Positions 1 to 5,502 of a DNA stretch of 5,540 bases are shown here, in pieces. The translations under genes were made by a program, and so were the position numbers. This stretch comes from Cloacimonetes bacterium UBA4175 (GTDB lineage Bacteria > Cloacimonadota > Cloacimonadia > Cloacimonadales > Cloacimonadaceae), in assembly GCA_002379855.1 (NCBI GenBank), contig DFUX01000030.1, positions 1-5,540 on the forward strand, written 5' to 3'. The notes below the pieces were generated by a model. The model was not told where the DNA came from and searched no databases. It saw only the letters and a list, made by a program, of their open reading frames with translations. Numbering within the stretch: the stretch's first letter is position 1; each line of letters begins with the position of its first letter.

Positions 1-14
1 CATGCCAATCTTAT

Positions 15-48
15 ACGGATTGACGGATTTGACTGATTTACGGATTAC
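15..48. repeat. Phased ACGGATT array (8-9 nt period)
   Basis: Four near-identical heptamers lie at 15-21 (ACGGATT), 23-29 (ACGGATT), 32-38 (ACTGATT) and 40-46 (ACGGATT), giving a period of 8, 9 and 8 nt. The same GGAT-every-8-to-9-nt pattern recurs downstream of the large gene at 5184-5218. Arrays of this type are common dispersed intergenic repeats in several environmental bacterial phyla. No coding or protein-binding role can be read from the sequence. Confidence 0.6.
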
Positions 49-70
49 TATGGTAAAAGAAGAAGGCTTC

Positions 71-122
71 CCCACCAGCCCCGAAACAAGCACCACAAGC
101 CACATTACCACGTCATCACGTG
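71..122. repeat. CA-rich block related to the 3' flank repeats
   Basis: The block starts with CCAGCCCCGAAACAAG (75-90), which recurs with one extra C at 5402-5417. It continues as CACCACAAGCCACATTACCA and ends in a perfect hairpin CACGT-CATC-ACGTG (109-122). Its reverse complement is GTGGTG/ACGTGGT-rich and resembles the GGTGA-rich block at 5251-5312, so the two flanks appear to carry this degenerate repeat in opposite orientations. Bases 123-183 hold only a short inverted repeat (CCGAT at 134-138 and ATCGG at 141-145). Confidence 0.4.
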
Positions 123-205
123 CAACAGGGTCTCCGATGGATCGGCAAGGATTCGTTGCTGTGGTATGGTTTGGACCCCGTTAACCAATCTTTTAAAAAT
201 TTGGC

Positions 206-234
206 TTGACATCTTTTCAGTATGCAAGGAAAAT
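206..234 (+). promoter_or_regulatory. Sigma70-like promoter candidate
   Basis: A perfect -35 hexamer TTGACA (206-211) is followed after exactly 17 nt by GAAAAT (229-234), which matches 4 of 6 positions of the -10 consensus. An AT-rich stretch at 189-201 precedes it and could act as an UP-like element. Transcription would begin near 241 and run through the hairpin cluster at 297-426. It is the best promoter match in the 737-nt upstream region, so it could serve the large gene through a leader of about 500 nt, or a separate small RNA. Sigma-factor preferences of the likely host are not known from this sequence. Confidence 0.45.
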
Positions 235-296
235 TGCGTGCAGTATTGGGAAGCGCGTGGGGATTGGTTTTCTGCCCTGTTCGTTGTGTTTCAGAG

Positions 297-317
297 ATAC
301 TTTGAGAAAGTATTTTT
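297..317 (+). other. Perfect 7-bp hairpin followed by a T run
   Basis: ATACTTT (297-303) and AAAGTAT (307-313) form a perfect 7-bp stem around a GAG loop, and the run TTTTT (313-317) follows directly. The layout resembles an intrinsic terminator or attenuator about 55-75 nt after the predicted start of transcription. The stem has only one G-C pair, so as a terminator it would be weak. It may instead be part of a folded leader. Confidence 0.35.
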
Positions 318-334
318 GAGAGACGGAACGGAAA

Positions 335-426
335 GCCGCCCCGCGGCAGATAAATGCTAAAGGGAGACAAGATGGGAACTGGTTTTGCTGCCTCTGGCAG
401 TGTTTTACGTCCGCGCCCGGATCGGG
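335..426 (+). other. Cluster of short 3-nt-loop hairpins, possible structured RNA
   Basis: Three perfect stems with 3-nt loops lie close together: GCCGC-CCC-GCGGC (335-347), CTGCC-TCT-GGCAG (388-400) and CCCG-GAT-CGGG (416-426). With the stem at 297-313 they form a series downstream of the promoter candidate at 206-234. I compared the region by eye with RNase P, tmRNA, SRP RNA and the c-di-GMP-I riboswitch and saw no match. It could be a structured leader, an uncharacterised small RNA, or a dispersed palindromic repeat. Confidence 0.3.
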
Positions 427-500
427 TCGCTCTCCCTATGTACCCAAAACCGTCAATAAACACACCAGTTTTAGATTCACAAAATCATCCTTCAAATTCG

Positions 501-595
501 TTTTTTCCCCACGCCACGCCGCAGGTATCCAGATACGAAGTAACATCGCACATTACATCAAGACCGGCTGCCCCAGGCAAAGCAACGGGAAAAAA
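501..595. repeat. Inverted repeat TTTTTTCCC/GGGAAAAAA enclosing 77 nt
   Basis: The 9-base arms at 501-509 and 587-595 are perfectly complementary. The enclosed 77 nt contain two small hairpins of their own: GTATC/GATAC (525-529/532-536) and TGCC-CCA-GGCA (569-579). As RNA this would be a closed multi-branch element. No gene was recognised here. The reverse strand has a 61-codon frame with no recognisable product. Confidence 0.35.
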
Positions 596-624
596 GCTTA
601 ACCTCTCATCTTCAAAATCAATCC

Positions 625-678
625 AGGGGCTACTGCGTAGCCGGGAGGTCATTCTACCGGGCTGAAACAATAGCCCCT
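625..678. repeat. Nested inverted repeat AGGGGCTA...TAGCCCCT
   Basis: Outer arms AGGGGCTA (625-632) and TAGCCCCT (671-678) are perfectly complementary. Two smaller stems compete with the outer one: GGCTAC-TGC-GTAGCC (628-642) and GGGCT/AGCCC (659-663/672-676). The element ends 59 nt before the start codon of the large gene, so it would lie in the 5' leader of any transcript begun further upstream. It could equally be a dispersed palindromic repeat. Confidence 0.4.
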
Positions 679-724
679 ACATTTTGGTTAAATCGAAACA
701 AATTAATTCTTACTATACCTCTTC

Positions 725-732
725 AAGGAGAG
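725..732 (+). promoter_or_regulatory. Ribosome binding site of the large gene
   Basis: AAGGAGAG is a strong Shine-Dalgarno match. The AGGAG core (726-730) is 7 nt from the ATG at 738. It fixes the translation start at 738 rather than the in-frame TTG at 684, which lacks such a site, and it places a lipid-rich signal sequence at the very N-terminus. Confidence 0.88.
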
Positions 733-737
733 ATGTT

Positions 738-3700
738 ATGAAGAAATTCTTATTACTGCTCTTGACCACCTTGGTAATAGGTGGCTTGTTTGCAGCTCCT
801 CTGAACGAGAGCTTTTCCGGTTCTACGTTCCCGCCATCGGGCTGGACTGTTTATAATCTTGACGGCGGCAATACCTGGGTTAGGAATACAGATTCCAGCC
901 ATTACAGAACAGCCCCCGCCGGTGCGTCTATCAGGTATGATTCCGCCAGCACGCATGATGACTGGCTGGTAACTCCCTGCCTGGTCCCATCGGCAAGCAA
1001 CTACACCTTGAGTTTCTGGGCAAGCCACTATTATAGCTACCCAGAGACATTCAAAGTGTGGATATCCACCGCCAGTAACGCGGTGAGTGATTTTACTACC
1101 CAATTGGGCCCGGAAATAACAACAACCACTACCTGGACCCAATATGACTACGATCTGTCCGCGTATATCGGTATGCCGATCTATTTCGCCATCCAAGCAA
1201 CTTCTCTTAACCAATACTATCTGAGAGTCGATGATTTCACCGGACCGGATCTCATTACATACCCCGAGCCAAGCAACCACGTGACTGGTTTTGCCGCGGG
1301 CAACCTGGCTTTAACATCCATCCAGTTGAACTGGACCGGAGCCACCGGCACGCAGCTGCCCACAGGTTATCTGATCCAGGCGATCACAGGCGCTGGCTCC
1401 TATGCCGCGGTCGCGGACGGAACTCCGGTTGCCAATGAAGCCGACTGGTCAGACGGCAACGCCGCGGTCAATGTATCCCATGTGGTGGGTGCCAACACCT
1501 ACACCTTCACGGGATTGACCCCCAACACTGCCTATGAATTCAAAATCTGGCCCTACACCAACGACGGGGCAGACATCGACTTCAAGGTTGACGACCCCAT
1601 CCCGACGGTGAATGCCTCTACACCCGACCCCGTCAAGCCTCTGCCCTACACCCAGGATTTCAACAGCGGCACATCGCTGTCCGCCATTGAGTGGACGGCT
1701 TCAGGTATGTATATTAGCACCACACACGGCAATGGTGGCACCAACGGCCTTTGCGGGAATATGTGGAGCAACGGTTCCTCCCGCAACGCTATAACTCCCC
1801 CCATCGGGCCGATGACCAACGATTGCCAGATCCTGTTCGAATACCGGATCGTTGATTATACTGGCTATCCTGGAACTGCAACCGCCCTGGGCGCGGGCGA
1901 TATGATCGAAGTGCAGATTTCCAACGATGACGGAACCACCTTCTCCACTGTTTACACCATCGATCAAAACAACCACGTGACCAGCACTAACTTTGCCGCG
2001 GTTACAATTCCCGTCACCGCCTATAATGGAAATATCATTAAGGTGAAATTCCTCTGCACATGGGGTAACGGGGACTATTACGTGGATATCGACAACGTGA
2101 TCGTGCGGGAAGCCCCGCAGGGCGGTCAGCTGACTGTCAGTCCTGACCCGGTGAATTGTGGAATCAGCTATATCGGCTTCCAAAAAACAGTGCAGGTGTC
2201 TCTCACCAACACGGGTGTGGCAGCGTTCGACGTTACCAGCATCGCTTTGGCTGACTACACGAACTTCAATTTAGCCAATTTGCCTGCCCTGCCCGTCACC
2301 ATCAACCCCGGCGCTCCCGCCGTTACCTTCGACGTAGTTTTCGCCCCCACTATGGCAGGTGCCCTGACCACCAACCTGCTGATCAACGACACCCGTCAAA
2401 ACAGCAGTATCGTGGTAAGTGGCACCGGAGTGCAGGCCTTAGTTGGCGAAATCTGCGAGAATCCCTATCTTGCCTCCCTGCCGCTGGTTGACTATGCCGG
2501 TACCACCGCCGGATACAACAACGACTACACCGAGGCGATGTTCACCGGATTGAATACCCCTGGCTATGTGAGGGGCAAGGACTGGGTCGCCAAAGTAAGC
2601 ATCCCCGAAGACGGCTGGCTGACTATCAGCCTGACAGACCAGGCCGGTTACAGCAGTCAGTGGATGGGTGTCTTCCTGGTCAACACCATTCCCAGCGCTG
2701 CCAACCCCGCCACCGTGCTTGCGCAAGCCACAGCATCTTCTGGCCTCATGAGCATCGATGACGAGGTGGTTTCTGCCGGCGATTACTATGTGATCGTGGA
2801 CAACTGGCCAACCCCCGCGGATGTCTATTTCGTGCTGAACATATCCTTCCAGCCGTACCCCTCCGGACCGGTCGCGGCACCCAACCTGGATTACCCGGCT
2901 GACAGACAGACTGATCTGCCCAAGACCGGATTCCCCTTCCAGTTCAGTTGGAACATGGCTGGCGCAGAACCGGAACAGTATGACCTGTGGATCGCCAAGG
3001 TGTCAGATCTGACCATAACTCCGTATGACCCGGACGAATTCTTCAACGTGGCTGAGGAATTCCCAAATGTTACCAGTCCTTACCAGCCCGCCTTCACATA
3101 CGATTACTCTGAAGTGTATGTCTGGACTGTACTGGGCTCCAGAGGAACTGATCCTGATCAATTCCAGTGGCCGCCCTACGAATTCACGATCGAGAATCCG
3201 CCCCTCGTAATCACCTACATCCCTTATGGGGACGATTTCGAGAATCATGCCGATGATACCCTGCCAACTGGCTGGACAAGAAGCTCCCTGGGCGAGGGAT
3301 GGATTGTCTCCACTGATCACAGCAGCCAATACTTTAGTATCCCTGCTCACACTGTTTACGCGTCTGCCAACGATGACGCGCTCGGAAGCGGTAACGACGG
3401 CAGCATGGACCTGCTGACCCTGCCTCTCTTCGACCTGAGCGGTATCACGGAAAACGACTTCCAACTCAAGTTCGATTCCTATTTCACCGGCACATACGGC
3501 CAGCTGGCAGACGTGGAAATCTCCGTTGACGGCGGAGCCTGGACAAGCATCTATTCCGTTCCTGCGGCGTCAGTCTGGACCGAACACGTTGTGAACCTCA
3601 GCGCGTACAAACCCAATCAGTTCCAACTCCGTTTCCACTCGGATGACAATGGAGGCTGGGCTTCCGGTTGGGCGATCGACAACGTTTTTGTCGAAGCCAT

Positions 3701-5084
3701 CCTGGATTACGATGCTGAGGCTGTATCCATCGAAATGTATCAGGTGGTCGAGCCGGTTGCCTTCACCCCCATGGCCACAGTGGGCAACAAAGGAGCACAG
3801 ACCATCTCCTTCACCGTGACCATGACCATCGGCGGCACCACCCTACCCGTACAGAGTGTGACCGCCCTGGCGCCGGGAGAAACCCAGCAGCTTAGCTTCG
3901 GCAGCTTCACGCCAGTGGCAAACACCTTCTACGATGTGACTGTCACCACCAACCTGGCTGGCGATGAAAACCCTGCCAACGACACCATAGCCGGCCAGTT
4001 CGTCTGCCTGGAACTGAACAAGACTGCCTATGCCGACGTGGCTCATGATGCCTCAGGGGCGTTGAGCGGCCCTGCCACCTTCAGCCTGCGTAACCCCGGC
4101 GCCATCACTGATTTGGCACCCGGAAACCCCTACACCAATCCCGACAGTTGGCTGTGTGCCGCGGATTGGATCAACGGCGGCTGGTGGGGAACCGATTATT
4201 ACGGTACCGACTGGTGGCAGATTGACACAACCACCGGCGCGGGAACTGACAACGGCGATGTCGGAATCGCTATGACCGGCGTTGCCTGGGACCCCGTCGC
4301 CGACGTTGTCTACGGTGTCAACGCTAACAACCTCTACACCTTGGACAGGCTGACCGGCGCTCCTACCCTGATTGGCCAATTGACCTGGGATGGCGCCGCC
4401 TTCGATGGCCTGTTCATCGATATAGCCTGGAACAACAATAACGGCACCCTCTATGGGCTTGATCTCGGCTACGACGCGGTGTTCACCATCGATCCCGCCA
4501 CCCTGGCCATTACACCCTTGGGCTATACAGTCGGTTACGACCTTAACTACGCCCAGGGCATGGCCTTCGACCAGGATACCGGATTACTCTATCTGGCTGC
4601 TTATGCGGGAGCTGGTGCGCTGATGTGGGTTAATACCGTCCAGCCTGATGCTGATGGCCTGCTGGGTGAAGCCTACGTTATCGGCATCTTCCAGAACAAC
4701 TCCGAGGTTGACGGATTTGTGATCCCCTATCCGCAACTGGCAATCCCTAACCTCACCATTGCCCTCGAGTCAGGCGTACCCACCCTCAGCTGGAACTCCA
4801 TTGTCGGCGCCACCGCTTACAAGGTATATGGTTCCGACGATCCCTACGCGGATGATCCCTGGACCCTGGTTGCCACCACCGCCAGCACCACATACGCGTA
4901 CACTGGCACCGAACCCTATCACTTCTTCAAGGTCACTGCCACTGATGGCCCCGCCCCTGCGCGGACTCAGTTCACTGGCATCGAAAGAGTGAGACAAGTG
5001 ATGCAACCCACCAAGGTTCAGTCCATCAGGGCTAAAGGACCGAAAGCTGCAGAAATGGGAGCCTTCAACCCCATTAAGAAATAA
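738..5084 (+). CDS. Secreted multidomain adhesin-like protein with choice-of-anchor J domains
   Basis: This encodes a 1448-residue protein, probably exported and surface-bound or released; no enzyme active site was recognised. Residues 1-20 are a Sec signal peptide (MKKF, then a Leu-rich core, ending LFAAP). Domains, assigned by eye: choice-of-anchor J jelly roll 22-170; fibronectin III 176-298; a second jelly-roll/MAM-like domain 300-460; ASPM-SPD-2-Hydin/choice-of-anchor D type 464-566 (TLTNTG-like strand, ends VSGTGVQ); PPC-like 569-705; Ig/FNIII-like 711-825; second choice-of-anchor J 830-988 (LPTGW, GWAIDNVFV); CARDB-like 990-1090 (DENPANDT); propeller-like repeats about 1138-1331; FNIII-like 1334-1404; and a basic tail 1405-1448. 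Such proteins are typical of Cloacimonadota and other FCB bacteria and are usually taken to bind sugars or proteins. The start at 738 follows AAGGAGAG. The gene stands alone and ends in an intrinsic terminator (5126-5154). No LPXTG, transmembrane anchor or clear type IX sorting domain is visible. Domain names need a profile search; that it is a real secreted protein is nearly certain. Confidence 0.95.
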   Translation: MKKFLLLLLTTLVIGGLFAAPLNESFSGSTFPPSGWTVYNLDGGNTWVRNTDSSHYRTAPAGASIRYDSASTHDDWLVTPCLVPSASNYTLSFWASHYYSYPETFKVWISTASNAVSDFTTQLGPEITTTTTWTQYDYDLSAYIGMPIYFAIQATSLNQYYLRVDDFTGPDLITYPEPSNHVTGFAAGNLALTSIQLNWTGATGTQLPTGYLIQAITGAGSYAAVADGTPVANEADWSDGNAAVNVSHVVGANTYTFTGLTPNTAYEFKIWPYTNDGADIDFKVDDPIPTVNASTPDPVKPLPYTQDFNSGTSLSAIEWTASGMYISTTHGNGGTNGLCGNMWSNGSSRNAITPPIGPMTNDCQILFEYRIVDYTGYPGTATALGAGDMIEVQISNDDGTTFSTVYTIDQNNHVTSTNFAAVTIPVTAYNGNIIKVKFLCTWGNGDYYVDIDNVIVREAPQGGQLTVSPDPVNCGISYIGFQKTVQVSLTNTGVAAFDVTSIALADYTNFNLANLPALPVTINPGAPAVTFDVVFAPTMAGALTTNLLINDTRQNSSIVVSGTGVQALVGEICENPYLASLPLVDYAGTTAGYNNDYTEAMFTGLNTPGYVRGKDWVAKVSIPEDGWLTISLTDQAGYSSQWMGVFLVNTIPSAANPATVLAQATASSGLMSIDDEVVSAGDYYVIVDNWPTPADVYFVLNISFQPYPSGPVAAPNLDYPADRQTDLPKTGFPFQFSWNMAGAEPEQYDLWIAKVSDLTITPYDPDEFFNVAEEFPNVTSPYQPAFTYDYSEVYVWTVLGSRGTDPDQFQWPPYEFTIENPPLVITYIPYGDDFENHADDTLPTGWTRSSLGEGWIVSTDHSSQYFSIPAHTVYASANDDALGSGNDGSMDLLTLPLFDLSGITENDFQLKFDSYFTGTYGQLADVEISVDGGAWTSIYSVPAASVWTEHVVNLSAYKPNQFQLRFHSDDNGGWASGWAIDNVFVEAILDYDAEAVSIEMYQVVEPVAFTPMATVGNKGAQTISFTVTMTIGGTTLPVQSVTALAPGETQQLSFGSFTPVANTFYDVTVTTNLAGDENPANDTIAGQFVCLELNKTAYADVAHDASGALSGPATFSLRNPGAITDLAPGNPYTNPDSWLCAADWINGGWWGTDYYGTDWWQIDTTTGAGTDNGDVGIAMTGVAWDPVADVVYGVNANNLYTLDRLTGAPTLIGQLTWDGAAFDGLFIDIAWNNNNGTLYGLDLGYDAVFTIDPATLAITPLGYTVGYDLNYAQGMAFDQDTGLLYLAAYAGAGALMWVNTVQPDADGLLGEAYVIGIFQNNSEVDGFVIPYPQLAIPNLTIALESGVPTLSWNSIVGATAYKVYGSDDPYADDPWTLVATTASTTYAYTGTEPYHFFKVTATDGPAPARTQFTGIERVRQVMQPTKVQSIRAKGPKAAEMGAFNPIKK

Positions 5085-5099
5085 ACCTTAATAAAACCC

Positions 5100-5117
5100 T
5101 GGCGGAACTTTCCGCCA
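5100..5117 (+). other. Hairpin just before the terminator
   Basis: TGGCGGA (5100-5106) and TCCGCCA (5111-5117) form a perfect 7-bp GC-rich stem with an ACTT loop, 15 nt after the stop codon. No T run follows, so it is not a terminator by itself. It may stabilise the 3' end of the message or assist the hairpin directly downstream. Confidence 0.6.
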
Positions 5118-5125
5118 ACCAATAT

Positions 5126-5154
5126 AAACCCCCGCACCGCCGCGGGGGTTTTTT
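5126..5154 (+). terminator. Strong intrinsic terminator of the large gene
   Basis: AAACCCCCGC (5126-5135) and GCGGGGGTTT (5142-5151) make a perfect 10-bp stem with the loop ACCGCC, followed by a T run (5149-5154, then GTTT). It begins 41 nt after the TAA stop at 5082-5084. Together with the lack of any downstream gene it marks the end of a single-gene transcript. Confidence 0.93.
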
Positions 5155-5180
5155 GTTTCATCCTCTGTGCAAAAACAGAA

Positions 5181-5218
5181 CGCGGATGACAAGATCAACA
5201 GGATCTGCAGGATTTTTT
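5181..5218. repeat. Phased GGAT array, 3' flank
   Basis: GGAT-type words start at 5184 (GGAT, within CGCGGAT), 5192 (AGAT), 5201 (GGAT) and 5210 (GGAT), spaced 8, 9 and 9 nt. This matches the period of the ACGGATT array at 15-48 and lies on the same strand. The first unit, CGCGGAT, is the reverse complement of the ATCCGCG unit repeated at 5435-5474. Confidence 0.55.
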
Positions 5219-5251
5219 GAGGTGGAAAGGTGTTTTTGAGGTGGAAAGGTG
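5214..5251. repeat. Two perfect tandem copies of a 19-bp unit
   Basis: TTTTTGAGGTGGAAAGGTG occurs at 5214-5232 and again, identically and without a gap, at 5233-5251. A decayed continuation (AAATGGTGAAAAGG) follows. Two direct copies with no spacer indicate slippage or a minisatellite. Confidence 0.85.
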
Positions 5252-5312
5252 AAATGGTGAAAAGGAGCTTTCGTGGTGAGGTGGTGTCGTGGTGACGTGT
5301 TGATGGTGGACG
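5252..5312. repeat. GGTGA/GTGGTGA-rich degenerate repeat
   Basis: The top strand is dominated by GGTGA and GTGGTG words, including TCGTGGTGAGGTGGTG (5271-5286) and CGTGGTGACGTG (5289-5300). There is no open frame of note on this strand. The complement resembles the CA-rich block at 91-122. Confidence 0.5.
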
Positions 5313-5350
5313 CAGCCCAGAACAAGCACCCCCAGACTATACACCGTGTC

Positions 5351-5379
5351 ATCCCGGGCAAGCTTGCTTGACCCGGGAT
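5351..5379. repeat. CCCGGG palindromic intergenic element
   Basis: ATCCCGGG (5351-5358) pairs with CCCGGGAT (5372-5379), and the stem continues inward with CAAGC (5359-5363) and GCTTG (5366-5370) after a single bulged A (5371). The context GTCATCCCGGG...CCCGGGATCCAGTC has the form of a palindromic intergenic element seen in many unrelated bacteria (GTCATcCCgg...GGgATCCAGTC type). The word TGACCCGGGA (5369-5378) recurs at 5484-5493. Confidence 0.6.
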
Positions 5380-5401
5380 CCAGTCTTTTAGAAACAACCA
5401 G

Positions 5402-5417
5402 CCAGCCCCCGAAACAA
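5402..5417. repeat. Second copy of the CCAGCCCC(C)GAAACAA word
   Basis: CCAGCCCCCGAAACAA matches 75-89 except for one extra C. Both copies are followed by A/C-rich sequence. The direct orientation places copies on both sides of the large gene, more than 5.3 kb apart. Confidence 0.5.
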
Positions 5418-5434
5418 AACAACACCAAACAATA

Positions 5435-5474
5435 ATCCGCGCCAATCTGCGTCTTTTATCCGCGCATATCCGCG
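5435..5474. repeat. Phased ATCCGCG array, inverted relative to 5181-5218
   Basis: ATCCGCG (5435-5441), ATCTGCG (5445-5451), ATCCGCG (5458-5464) and ATCCGCG (5468-5474) are spaced 10, 13 and 10 nt. Read on the other strand the unit is CGCGGAT, the same word that opens the array at 5181. This is a common dispersed intergenic motif; no gene is present. Confidence 0.6.
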
Positions 5475-5502
5475 TGAACCTCATGACCCGGGAGCCTTTG
5501 GG

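Noticed and set aside
116..463. 115-codon reverse-strand frame whose start (FIDGFGYIGR) recalls the GAPDH N-terminus INGFGRIGR
   Set aside because: The resemblance stops after about ten residues, the GTG start has no Shine-Dalgarno sequence, and the rest has no recognisable fold. It overlaps the palindromic region, which explains a chance open frame.
485..670. 61-codon reverse-strand frame
   Set aside because: There is no ribosome binding site or family resemblance, and it runs through the inverted repeats at 501-595 and 625-678.
688..716. Possible promoter TTAAAT-17-TACTAT directly before the large gene
   Set aside because: Both hexamers are weak, and transcription would start about 2 nt before the Shine-Dalgarno sequence, leaving almost no leader.
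684..737. Upstream in-frame TTG start for the large gene, adding 18 residues
   Set aside because: It has no Shine-Dalgarno sequence and would bury the signal peptide. ATG 738 has AAGGAGAG at proper spacing.
1701..2183. 160-codon reverse-strand frame, and other reverse frames inside the large gene (for example 753-1280 and 3003-3464)
   Set aside because: They mirror the codon bias of the well-supported forward gene and have no start signals or recognisable products.
4959..5084. Type IX secretion C-terminal sorting domain
   Set aside because: There is no YPNP-type opening and none of the usual strand pattern; the tail is short and basic.
5214..5312. CRISPR-like direct repeats
   Set aside because: The two 19-mers abut with no spacer and the rest is degenerate. 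There is no regular repeat-spacer pattern and no cas gene.
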